Under the pieces are notes generated by a model. It ran no database searches. It saw nothing but the letters and a program-made list of their open reading frames with translations, and had not been told where the DNA came from. A stretch of 64,000 nucleotides of DNA from Jeotgalicoccus halotolerans (lineage in GTDB: Bacteria > Bacillota > Bacilli > Staphylococcales > Salinicoccaceae). The stretch is from the NCBI RefSeq assembly GCF_003387165.1, contig NZ_QUMW01000017.1, positions 1-64,000 on the forward strand. The letters are read 5' to 3'. This document shows, piece after piece, positions 43,890 to 52,406 of the stretch. Each line of letters opens with the position of its first letter. Position 1 is the first letter of the stretch. The position numbers were made by a program, and so were the translations under genes.

Positions 43890-44687
43890 GTGACAGTAAA
43901 ATTTAATACTGTTAAATTGATGGATATCGATTTTATCAATATATCCAGATACTCATTTTTAAAACATATCGTCTATCCGTCTATTGAACAACAGAAAAAA
44001 TGTTTTATCGTCACTGCAAACCCGGAAGTTGTTATTGCAACCCGGGATGATCCGGACTTTAAAACGATAGTTAAAAGTGCTGACTACGTGCTTGCTGACG
44101 GAATCGGTGTAGTCAATGCATCGAAATTAATCGGCAATCCGCTAAAAGAACGGGTAACTGGTGTTGACCTGATGTACGATCTGCTGAAATATGCAGATAT
44201 TAATAAAAAACGCGTATTCTTTTTAGGTGCCAGTGAAGAAGTGAATATTAAAGTGGCTGAAATTGTTAAAAAAGATTATCCCGGCCTGATTATAGCGGGC
44301 AGGAAGAATGGCTATTTTAATAGATATAATGACGATATTGCTGATTACATTGCTGGAACGAAACCTGATATTATATTTGTTGCGCTTGGCGCGAAGCGGC
44401 AGGAAGGCTGGATACACCATTATTTGGAGAAATTCGATAAAGGTATATTTATCGGTGTCGGCGGCAGTTTCGATGTGCTGAGCGGACAGCTCAAACGGGC
44501 TCCGGCTATATGGATTAAGCTGCAGCTGGAATGGCTTTACCGCTTAATTAAAGAACCTCACAGAATGAGACGGGATCTAAAAGTACTGGAGTTCATGCTG
44601 CTGCACGTCCCGGTCATTAAAACAATTATGAAGTGGCTCGGATTCTCAAAGTCCAAGCCGAGATCAAACAGGGACGGCATACGCTAA
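43890..44687 (+). CDS. tagA: N-acetylmannosaminyltransferase TagA (WecG/GT26)
   Basis: 265 residues from a GTG after AGGAAGGG. It adds ManNAc to GlcNAc-PP-undecaprenol, the first committed step of the teichoic acid linkage unit. GT26 signatures: TANPEVVIATRDDPDF, LADGIGVVNASKLIG, TGVDLMYDLLKY, FVALGAKRQEGWI and GVGGSFDVLSGQLKRAP. The predicted catalytic Asp is in the ADGIGV block. TagO, which makes its acceptor, is not in the window. Confidence 0.93.
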   Translation: MTVKFNTVKLMDIDFINISRYSFLKHIVYPSIEQQKKCFIVTANPEVVIATRDDPDFKTIVKSADYVLADGIGVVNASKLIGNPLKERVTGVDLMYDLLKYADINKKRVFFLGASEEVNIKVAEIVKKDYPGLIIAGRKNGYFNRYNDDIADYIAGTKPDIIFVALGAKRQEGWIHHYLEKFDKGIFIGVGGSFDVLSGQLKRAPAIWIKLQLEWLYRLIKEPHRMRRDLKVLEFMLLHVPVIKTIMKWLGFSKSKPRSNRDGIR

Positions 44688-44762
44688 AGTATTTATGTCC
44701 GGCCTCTCTTTTATGGTAAGATATTTTTAAGTTTCAACACATCATGAAGCGGGGGAGATCAA

Positions 44763-46541
44763 ATGACCGGAGAAATGATATTTGTCGGACTTGTCATTGT
44801 ATTAATGTTAATAGGCTTATCATTTGAAGTAATCCGTGCGGATTTCTTAATATTTTTAGTTCTGGTTATTTTTCTGATTACCGGCGTGATTAGCAGCGAG
44901 CAGGCTTTAAGCGGCTTTTCAAACGAAGGGATGCTGACTGTACTGCTCTTGTTTATCGTGGCCGGTGCAATTCAAAAACACGGCATAATAGAACTTGTCG
45001 TTTACCGGCTGCTTGGCAAAGCTGCCAATGTGAAGAAGAGTATGATTAAAGTAATGCTGCCGGTCGGTCTCTCTTCGGGTTTTCTTAATAATACTCCGAT
45101 AGTCGTTGCCTTAACACCGATAATTAGAGATTGGGCGTTCGATAACGGCTACAGTCCATCTAAATTCCTGATTCCTTTATCTTATATGACGATTTTAGGC
45201 GGAACGATTACCATGATAGGGACGTCGACGACTCTGGTTGTACACGGACTGCTGGTTGGTGCGGGGCTCGAGGGTTTCTCATTCTTTACTTTAGCTGCAG
45301 TAGGTGTGCCGATTACCGCAGCGGGCTTAATTTACTTGCTGACATTAGGCTATAAACTGCTGCCGGAACATCTTGGAGCTAAGGAGCAGATTAGCCAGGA
45401 AACAAAAGAATTTCTTGCAGAAGCCATAATAGAAGATAAATTTGAACACGAAGGAGAGACTGTTACCAAGCTCGGCCGGGATGTTCTGGATGGAATCTAT
45501 GTGATTGAAATTATAAGAAATAACAGCAGAGTCTATCCTGTCACAGGCGAGACTAAAGTGCTTGCCGGCGACCATATCATTTTTTCCGGTTCTCTGAATA
45601 CTATAGGGAAAATCCAAAAATTTAAAGGTGTCACTATTAAAACAGGTACAGAACTTACGCTTGATGATGTCGTTAATAAAGACAGTCATCTGATTGAAAC
45701 AGTTGTCTCGCATAACTCATCGCTGTTAAATAAAACGCTTAAAGAGGCGAATTTTAAAACGCGCTACGACGCCGGTGTTATTGCGATTCACCGAAATAAT
45801 CAGCGTATTAAAAGCAGGGTGGGAGATATCGTTTTAAAAACAGGGGATACACTGCTCCTCCTTGCGGATAATAATTTTATTAATATGCACAAATATTCCG
45901 GAGATTTCTACGTGGTCAATGATGTTGCTCCGCCTGAAAATCTCAATCAGGATATGAGAAAAGGCTGGGTCAGCTTAATCGCTCTGGTTTCTATGATTCT
46001 TGTAGTGACCTTGGGCTGGTTCACAATGCTTGAAGCTATGATGATTCTTGTTGTGCTCCTGATTGGTTTTAGATTTATTTCACCGAATGAAGTGAAGAAA
46101 TTTGTACAATTTGATGTTATCCTGCTGATTGCGAGCGCCTTTGCCGTCGGTGCTGCAATGACGGAATCGGGATTAGCACAATATATAGCAGGCGGACTGA
46201 CAGCACTTGCAACGCCGTTCGGAATCCTCGGTGTGCTTTTCATTGTGTATCTCGTCACGAATTGTTTTACTGAAGTCATTACAAACAGCGCAGCAGCAGT
46301 ACTGATGTTTCCGATAGCACTTGAAGTTGCAGATGCGATGAATATTGAGTATATGGGTTTGATAATTACTGTAGCAATTGCCGCATCAGCAAGTTTTATG
46401 ACGCCGATCGGCTATCAGACGAACTTAATTGTTTACGGACCCGGCGGTTACAAATTTAGTGATTATATAAAGGTCGGTGCACCGCTTGCTCTGATAACGA
46501 TGTTTATCGCGTGTTTTATTATTTACTTTGTCTGGTATTAG
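44763..46541 (+). CDS. SLC13/DASS-like anion transporter with central RCK-C domains
   Basis: 592 residues. Two membrane halves (about 5-205 and 400-592) are separated by a cytoplasmic insert with two TrkA_C (RCK-C) modules (about 230-300 and 310-385). The two hairpin signatures are NNTPIVVALTPIIRDW (about 110-125) and NCFTEVITNSAAAVLMFP. Members carry sulfate, phosphate, citrate or other dicarboxylates with Na+; the substrate is undetermined. The start ATG has GGGGGAG. It follows tagA by 75 bases but probably belongs to the backbone. Confidence 0.87.
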   Translation: MTGEMIFVGLVIVLMLIGLSFEVIRADFLIFLVLVIFLITGVISSEQALSGFSNEGMLTVLLLFIVAGAIQKHGIIELVVYRLLGKAANVKKSMIKVMLPVGLSSGFLNNTPIVVALTPIIRDWAFDNGYSPSKFLIPLSYMTILGGTITMIGTSTTLVVHGLLVGAGLEGFSFFTLAAVGVPITAAGLIYLLTLGYKLLPEHLGAKEQISQETKEFLAEAIIEDKFEHEGETVTKLGRDVLDGIYVIEIIRNNSRVYPVTGETKVLAGDHIIFSGSLNTIGKIQKFKGVTIKTGTELTLDDVVNKDSHLIETVVSHNSSLLNKTLKEANFKTRYDAGVIAIHRNNQRIKSRVGDIVLKTGDTLLLLADNNFINMHKYSGDFYVVNDVAPPENLNQDMRKGWVSLIALVSMILVVTLGWFTMLEAMMILVVLLIGFRFISPNEVKKFVQFDVILLIASAFAVGAAMTESGLAQYIAGGLTALATPFGILGVLFIVYLVTNCFTEVITNSAAAVLMFPIALEVADAMNIEYMGLIITVAIAASASFMTPIGYQTNLIVYGPGGYKFSDYIKVGAPLALITMFIACFIIYFVWY

Positions 46542-46640
46542 CTGACTTCAGGAAATGAAATATTATATTTCAACGAGATTACAACTGTGTTACAATACTT
46601 AATGAACGAAATGAAAAGTCATTGTATGTGAGGTCCTAAC

Positions 46641-47321
46641 TTGAGACAAATATTATTATCAATATTTGTATTATTTCTATTCGGATGTAATCAAAACGAT
46701 AAATTTTCTAAAGCGGAAGATTTATCGACAGTTGCTAAAACACATTTCACTGCAAGTAACTTGGTTATAACGGCATCAGGAGATACTGCAAATAATTCAT
46801 CGAACAGTACAGCTGATAACAGCAGATACGATACTGAAAATTTACTGAAAAACAATATAAATGATTCTAAACAGTCAGACAGCGCAGAGTTTGAATTACT
46901 TCTCCGGCAAATTAACGAAACTCATGACGACATATTTAATATATGGGATGATAACTTCCTTCCGCTTTATAATGCGTATCAGTTTGATGAGCTGGAAGTG
47001 GAATATGCAGCTGATGAAATTACGAATTTAAATGAAAGCTATATAGCTCTTCAGGAAGAAGTCCGGATTATTCCAATCCCTGATAATTTACCGGAAAATG
47101 TACGCCACCGTGTTCAGGAGATAAAAGACGATCTGCTCCTTGCAATATCCAACCGGTCACTCGCTGTCATCGAATTTAAATCAATGCTCGGCAGTGACGA
47201 AAAGTCTCATCAGGCCTTGATGGATATTCACATCGCAAACAGCAACCGCTACTTAAACGAAGCTAAAGAAGTTAATGCGGAACTCGTCCTTAAAAATGAA
47301 AAGCTGATTACAGTTAAATAA
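46641..47321 (+). CDS. Lipoprotein of unknown function
   Basis: 226 residues from a TTG with GAGGTCC upstream. The N-terminus MRQILLSIFVLFLFGC is a lipoprotein signal with lipid Cys16 (lipobox LFGC). A low-complexity Asn/Ser/Asp linker follows (about 45-78), then a helical domain (about 85-225). It would be anchored on the outer face of the membrane. No family recognised; the helical pattern superficially resembles YkyA-like wall-associated lipoproteins. Confidence 0.7.
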   Translation: MRQILLSIFVLFLFGCNQNDKFSKAEDLSTVAKTHFTASNLVITASGDTANNSSNSTADNSRYDTENLLKNNINDSKQSDSAEFELLLRQINETHDDIFNIWDDNFLPLYNAYQFDELEVEYAADEITNLNESYIALQEEVRIIPIPDNLPENVRHRVQEIKDDLLLAISNRSLAVIEFKSMLGSDEKSHQALMDIHIANSNRYLNEAKEVNAELVLKNEKLITVK

Positions 47322-47323
47322 TT

Positions 47324-47350
47324 AAAAACACTGATTATCAGTGTTTTTTT
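47324..47350 (+). terminator. Terminator after the lipoprotein gene
   Basis: AAAACACTGAT / ATCAGTGTTTT stem with a two-base centre and a T7 tail. Confidence 0.85.
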
Positions 47351-47421
47351 ATGTTTAAAATGCAGTGAAGCGGGAAAATTAATCATTAGAATCATATTTA
47401 CTTTACAGGAGGAATTAATTT

Positions 47422-47934
47422 ATGACCAAAAAAGTAGCTGTTATCATGACGGATTTTGTCGAAGATATTGAATACACTAGCCCTAAAGAAGCTATTGAGG
47501 AAGCAGGGCATGAAACGGTGCTCATTTCTCCGGACGGTTCAACTGTGGAAGGTAAAAAAGGCGGGAAATTTGAAGCGGATAAATCTATCGGAGAGGTAAC
47601 GCCATCTGATTATGATGCACTGTTAATCCCAGGAGGATTTTCACCTGATGGTTTACGCGGTGACAAGGAAGACCGATTTGGCAAGTTCGCCAAACATTTC
47701 CTGGAAGAAGACAAACCGGTATTTGCAATTTGCCATGGGCCTCAGCTTCTGGTAGATACTGATTTATTAAAAGACAGAAAAATTACAAGTGTTAAAAATG
47801 TTAAAAATGATTTGATTAATGCGGGAGCGAACTGGGAAGACAGCCCGCTTGCGGTTTGCGGCAATCTTGCTACGAGCCGGACACCTGATGATTTAGATCA
47901 GTTTAACGCTGAAATTAAAAGACAATTAGGTTAA
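47422..47934 (+). CDS. DJ-1/PfpI family protein (YraA-like)
   Basis: 170 residues, cytoplasmic. The nucleophile elbow is AICHGPQLL with Cys104 and the adjacent His105; the conserved Glu is in DFVEDIEYTSP (about 11-21). Family members are deglycases, chaperones or general-stress proteins. Ribosome site AGGAGG is near-perfect. Single gene with a palindromic terminator. Confidence 0.9.
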   Translation: MTKKVAVIMTDFVEDIEYTSPKEAIEEAGHETVLISPDGSTVEGKKGGKFEADKSIGEVTPSDYDALLIPGGFSPDGLRGDKEDRFGKFAKHFLEEDKPVFAICHGPQLLVDTDLLKDRKITSVKNVKNDLINAGANWEDSPLAVCGNLATSRTPDDLDQFNAEIKRQLG

Positions 47935-47940
47935 AAGTAA

Positions 47941-47968
47941 AGGCTGCAGCGGAATTCCGCTGCAGCCT
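47941..47968. terminator. Perfect palindromic bidirectional terminator
   Basis: 28 bases, perfectly self-complementary around GAATTC, between convergent genes. The T-runs are weak, so termination relies on stem strength. Confidence 0.75.
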
Positions 47969-47977
47969 GTTATTTAA

Positions 47978-48709
47978 TTATTGTTCTACTGTGATTGTAC
48001 GTGCAGATGCAGAAGGGTCGCCGAAACTGTCGAATACAGCATAAGCTATAGTATACTCACCGGGAGTTTCATTATCAACTTCTCCTGAAATATACAGCTG
48101 GTTGCTGATATCTGTGCCATCGACGTCGAGAACCCGAACACCGTCTTTTGGATTAAATGATTCGCCGGTGTTTATAGTTAAGTCTTCAGTACCGCTGAAA
48201 GATACAGAATTTCCGGTCCCTGAAGAAGTATTTGAGCTCTTGTCTGAAGAGGATTTACCAAGCTGTTCTTCAGTCGGAGGAACCTGTGGTACAGAGTCAC
48301 TCTCGGAAGCGGAAACGGTAACCTGGCGGACATGCTCATAATAGCCGCCGCGTGAATTTTCTACGCGGTAAGTTACACTGTATGTACCGGGACTTTCAGT
48401 ATTTACGGAATTGTTTGTCACGTTTATACTGCTGGTAAGATTTCCATCCTCGCTGTCAACTGCGTATACACCGGCCAGAGGGTCAAAAGTATCGCCGGTT
48501 TGAACATTAATATTACCGACACCTTTTATTGCAGGTATACTGCCGGAGTGGGCGATGATTTCATCTTCCATTGTGGGGCCATCATAGTTTTCGTAAGCCT
48601 GATCTGTATTGTTTTCAGTTTCTTCGACATTTGTATCTATAAAATCACTGATAACCGGAGCAATCGGGAGTGCACCAATCATAAATTTTACTAGCGTATT
48701 TGCATTCAT
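47978..48709 (-). CDS. Protein with two DUF5011-type Ig-like domains
   Basis: 243 residues. An N-terminal hydrophobic stretch (about 7-22) could be a weak signal or anchor. Two Ig-like repeats of about 75 residues follow: one (about 55-132) with VQTGDTFDPLAGVYAVDSED and SPGTYSVTYRV, the other (about 168-243) with INTGESFNPKDGVRVLDVDG and TPGEYTIAYAV. A Ser-rich linker joins them. No LPXTG or other anchor at the C-terminus. Probably a surface or secreted adhesive-type protein, but export is uncertain. Confidence 0.75.
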   Translation of the reverse strand: MNANTLVKFMIGALPIAPVISDFIDTNVEETENNTDQAYENYDGPTMEDEIIAHSGSIPAIKGVGNINVQTGDTFDPLAGVYAVDSEDGNLTSSINVTNNSVNTESPGTYSVTYRVENSRGGYYEHVRQVTVSASESDSVPQVPPTEEQLGKSSSDKSSNTSSGTGNSVSFSGTEDLTINTGESFNPKDGVRVLDVDGTDISNQLYISGEVDNETPGEYTIAYAVFDSFGDPSASARTITVEQ

Positions 48710-48801
48710 TTATTACACCTCTGAATTTACAGTACTTTTTTTAATTTTAGCATATTGCAGACAGAACGACCAAGAATAGTTCGGATAGGGAGAGAAGATA
48801 T

Positions 48802-49764
48802 TTGACCTACATATTATTAATAGCAGGTTTCGTATTACTTATTAAAGGAGCAGGATATTTTGTTGACGGCGCATCGGCAATAGCGGGGAAATTACATGTG
48901 TCTCCGCTCATTGTGGGTCTCACAATTGTTTCTCTCGGCACGAGTGCTCCGGAAGCAGTCGTCAGTATTATTGCGGCTCTGGAAGACAACGGTGATATGG
49001 TCATCGGGAATGTTCTGGGAAGCAACATCATCAATATCTCTCTGATGCTCGGTGTGACAGCGCTGATTTCTCCAATGATTATCGAACGGGAAACACAAAC
49101 TCGTGAAATTCCATTTTCACTGGCAGCAGCAGTGCTGCTGATTATTTTTATGTCAGACCGTTTTTTACTGTCTGCTGAATCCAGTGAAATCGGACGATTA
49201 GACGGTGTGCTGCTCTTAGCGGGTATTGTTTTATTTTTATATTATATATTTGTAAAAGCCCGCCGGACTAAAGAAGCAACTTTAGATGATGAAGCAAAAA
49301 AATCGGGAAATGATTCAAGCTGGTTTAAAAATATCGCCCTTTTTGTAATTGGGCTCGCAGGCATTATATTCGGCGGTAATCTGGTCGTTGACAGTGCCTC
49401 AACGATTGCACTTTCTCTCGGTATGAGCCAGGCACTTGTCGGACTGACCATAGTGGCAATAGGTACATCGCTGCCGGAGCTGACAACATCTATTTCTGCT
49501 GCCAGAAAAGGCGAGGCTGGGATGGCCCTTGGCAATCTCATAGGCAGTAATATTTTTAATATATTATTTGTACTCGGGATATCCGCGGTAATCAGTCCAT
49601 TAAGTGTCAGTGATTCGCTATTTGCAGACGTATGGATACTCATTGCCATATCCGTTATTCTGCTGATTCTGGCTTTATGGAAAGGCAGGCTGTCACGTCT
49701 TGGAGGCGGAGTGCTTGCTGCTTTATATTTAGTTTACCTCGTTTACATTATTTTAAGAGGATAA
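48802..49764 (+). CDS. CaCA-family Ca2+/cation antiporter (YrbG-like)
   Basis: 320 residues from a TTG after AGGGAGAG. The two inverted alpha-repeats are clear: SLGTSAPEAVVSI with GNVLGSNIINIS, and AIGTSLPELTTSI with GNLIGSNIFNILF. About ten membrane helices, with a short Lys/Asp loop between halves. It exchanges Ca2+ (or another cation) for Na+ or H+. Confidence 0.9.
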   Translation: MTYILLIAGFVLLIKGAGYFVDGASAIAGKLHVSPLIVGLTIVSLGTSAPEAVVSIIAALEDNGDMVIGNVLGSNIINISLMLGVTALISPMIIERETQTREIPFSLAAAVLLIIFMSDRFLLSAESSEIGRLDGVLLLAGIVLFLYYIFVKARRTKEATLDDEAKKSGNDSSWFKNIALFVIGLAGIIFGGNLVVDSASTIALSLGMSQALVGLTIVAIGTSLPELTTSISAARKGEAGMALGNLIGSNIFNILFVLGISAVISPLSVSDSLFADVWILIAISVILLILALWKGRLSRLGGGVLAALYLVYLVYIILRG

Positions 49765-49803
49765 ATTCGTGAAAGCTGCAGGGAAGAAAGCTTGGCAAAT
49801 TAG

Positions 49804-49847
49804 AAAATCCGTATATTCTACTCCTAGGAGTAGAATATACGGATTTT
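49804..49847. terminator. 44-base perfect palindromic terminator
   Basis: All 44 bases are self-complementary around CCTAGG, ending in AAAA/TTTT. It separates the antiporter from convergent folD and can end both transcripts. Confidence 0.92.
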
Positions 49848-49857
49848 ATTATAGATA

Positions 49858-50706
49858 TTATTTTTCGTTATGCCATTTAGCAGCCAGCAGCGTGTTGTTC
49901 AATACCATTGTGATTGTTAACGGACCGACCCCGCCAGGTACTGGTGTAATGTAGCTTGCTACTTCTTTGGCACTGTCAAAATCAACATCTCCGACTAACT
50001 TCTCATCGACTACAGTATTACCCACGTCAATTACGATTGCGCCTTCTTTTAAGTCAGAGCCTTTAATCAGACCCGGTTTACCTACAGCACTTACGACAAT
50101 ATCGTAATTCTTAAGACTCGAAACCATATCTTTAGTGCGCGAGTGCATCAGTGTTACTGTTGCATTTTCATTAGTTAATAATTTAGCGACCGGCTGTCCT
50201 ACAATATGAGAACGTCCGACAACAGCTACAGTTTTACCTTCAAGCGAACCTGTGTGCTTTAACAGCTCCATAATACCGAGCGGTGTACAAGGTACGAAAG
50301 TGCGCTGGCCGGTATAAAGGCGGCCGATGTTAATCGGACTGAAACCATCTACATCTTTATGCGGAGCAATTGTTTCCAGCACTTTATTTTCGTCTACCTG
50401 CGAAGGCAGCGGAACTTGTACAAGAATACCATTTACTTTATCATCGTTATTCAGTCTTTCAACTTCCGCCAGTACATCTTCTTCTGAAGTATCTTCATCG
50501 AGATGGACGATAGAAGACTCCATCCCTATTTTTTCAGCCGCTTTGTTTTTAGAACGTACGTAACTTAAAGAAGCGCCATCATTGCCTACAATTACTACTG
50601 TAAGATTTGGTACAATCCCCTGTGATTTTAACTTTTCAACTTCGCTTTGTAATCCTGCACGGTAATCTTTAGCGATTTCCCGCCCGTTTAACAATTCTGC
50701 AGTCAT
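49858..50706 (-). CDS. folD: Methylenetetrahydrofolate dehydrogenase/cyclohydrolase
   Basis: 282 residues, normal length. Bifunctional one-carbon enzyme making 10-formyl-THF. Motifs: [14 protein letters not shown] (catalytic Lys), [32 protein letters not shown], and the NADP loop [16 protein letters not shown], ending [20 protein letters not shown]. Ribosome site GGGAGG. In staphylococci folD lies directly before purE...purD; here it is on the minus strand with purD divergent from it. Confidence 0.96.
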   Translation of the reverse strand: MTAELLNGREIAKDYRAGLQSEVEKLKSQGIVPNLTVVIVGNDGASLSYVRSKNKAAEKIGMESSIVHLDEDTSEEDVLAEVERLNNDDKVNGILVQVPLPSQVDENKVLETIAPHKDVDGFSPINIGRLYTGQRTFVPCTPLGIMELLKHTGSLEGKTVAVVGRSHIVGQPVAKLLTNENATVTLMHSRTKDMVSSLKNYDIVVSAVGKPGLIKGSDLKEGAIVIDVGNTVVDEKLVGDVDFDSAKEVASYITPVPGGVGPLTITMVLNNTLLAAKWHNEK

Positions 50707-50877
50707 TAAAAATTCCTCCCTAAAATTTTGTCTATTTCATTATCTCGAAAATCATAAGAAAAAGCTATAGATATAATATGATATCCGTCCCAAGAAATTA
50801 GTAGTGTTTACCTATTTAAGTTATACTAATGTTAAGTTCATATTACATAAGTGTGACATTATGAAAGGGGAATAATT

Positions 50878-52152
50878 ATGAACGTTGCAGTGATTGGCAA
50901 AGGCGGCAGAGAGCATGCCATTGTCAAGATGTTGGCAAATTCAAAAAGCGTTAATAATATTTACGCAATACCGGGAAATGCAGGTATGCGGGAAATATGT
51001 GAAGTAATGTACCGCGTCAATGAAGATGACTTTGATGCGATTGCGGGAATTTGTATTGAAAAACAAGTGGATTGGGTCGTCATAGGGGATGCCGGGCCAC
51101 TATCACTTGGGCTGGCAGATTTTTTAATTGATGAATACGGACTGACTGTTTTCGGGCCGCGTAAAAAAGAAGCCCGTATGGAAACAAGTAAATCTTTTAC
51201 AAAAAATTTGCTTAAAAAATATAATATTCCTACAGCCGATTTCAAAGTGTTTGAAAGTTACGACGAAGCAAAAAAATATATAGAATCGGCAGTACCGCCG
51301 TATGTTATAAAAAAAGACGGTTTGTCGGAAGGCAAAGGAGTCGTCATTGTAGAAAACACAGAAGAGGGTTTAAAAGCGCTGGAGCAACTCGCAGTGCTGT
51401 CTGATGAAGATGATGTGATGGAACCGCTGCTGATTGAAGAATATTTACAAGGTGAAGAATTTTCATTAATGGTCATGGTTAATGAAGATTATACGCACAC
51501 ATTTGAAGTGATTGCCCAGGATCATAAGAGCGCCTTTGGCAGAGGCGAAGGACCTAATACCGGCGGCATGGGGGCTTATGCACCTGTCACCCATATCAGT
51601 GAAGCAGTCAGGCTGGAAGCCATTGAAAAAATTATAAGACCGACAGCAGAGGCGATGGTTAAAGAGGGGCTCAGCTATTTTGGAGTACTGTACCTCGGCG
51701 CTATGATTACTGATGACGGTGTTAAAGTACTTGAATACAATGCGAGATTCGGTGATCCGGAAGCGCAGGTGCTGCTTTCTATGATAGAAAGCGATTTTGC
51801 ATGCATCCTCGAAAAAGTGCAGAGGAAAGAACCGCTCAGCATTGAATGGAAAGACGGTTACACTGTCGGTGTGATGCTCGCGACAGAAGGTTATCCTTAT
51901 GAGTATAAGCGGGGTATTGGAATTGCATTTACAGATGAAATAATGGATCGGAGTTTTATCAGCGGGCTGGCGCAGACCGAAGAAGGTGACTACATTTCTT
52001 CAGGCGGCCGGATTATGCTCGTAACAGGAACCGGCAAGACGATTGAAGAAGCTCTGAAAGCAGCCTACAGCAGCGTTGAAGAAATACAATTCGATAAGAA
52101 AGAAATCTTTTACAGGACTGATATCGGTCATCGTGCGTTAATATCAAAATAA
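50878..52152 (+). CDS. purD: Phosphoribosylamine-glycine ligase
   Basis: 424 residues. GAR synthetase, second step of de novo purine synthesis, ATP-grasp fold. GKGGREHAIVKML is the N-terminal block; DGLSEGKGVVIV, GPNTGGMGAYAPV and EYNARFGDPEAQVLL are the ATP-grasp and metal sites. The reading frame and motifs are intact, but the family VIGPE block reads VIGDAGPLSLG. Ribosome site AAAGGGG. None of the purEKCSQLFMNH genes precedes it, only 171 bases to folD, in which I find no purine-box pair. Confidence 0.92.
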   Translation: MNVAVIGKGGREHAIVKMLANSKSVNNIYAIPGNAGMREICEVMYRVNEDDFDAIAGICIEKQVDWVVIGDAGPLSLGLADFLIDEYGLTVFGPRKKEARMETSKSFTKNLLKKYNIPTADFKVFESYDEAKKYIESAVPPYVIKKDGLSEGKGVVIVENTEEGLKALEQLAVLSDEDDVMEPLLIEEYLQGEEFSLMVMVNEDYTHTFEVIAQDHKSAFGRGEGPNTGGMGAYAPVTHISEAVRLEAIEKIIRPTAEAMVKEGLSYFGVLYLGAMITDDGVKVLEYNARFGDPEAQVLLSMIESDFACILEKVQRKEPLSIEWKDGYTVGVMLATEGYPYEYKRGIGIAFTDEIMDRSFISGLAQTEEGDYISSGGRIMLVTGTGKTIEEALKAAYSSVEEIQFDKKEIFYRTDIGHRALISK

Positions 52153-52183
52153 AAAAGAGGTCGGCTGAAAGCCGACCTCTTTT
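52153..52183 (+). terminator. Terminator after purD
   Basis: AAAAGAGGTCGGC / GCCGACCTCTTTT with a five-base loop. Confidence 0.92.
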
Positions 52184-52406
52184 ACATGAGTATAGAACAA
52201 TTAAATGATATAATTATTCCTTATCATACGTGATTATGTGCGTGAAAATCTAAGTATATTGTTCGAAAGTTTTTAGCTGATATCAATATTATAATTATTA
52301 TCTGTTATAAGATATATAACCGGAAAAATTAAATTTAAACATCAATATGCTGGAGAATGATTTTTATACCTGGATTTTATATAATAAATACGATTGAGGT
52401 GACAAG

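Noticed and set aside
50707-50877. Purine (PurR) box or guanine riboswitch in the folD-purD gap
   Set aside because: No pair of CGAA-containing boxes and no purine aptamer core could be recognised.
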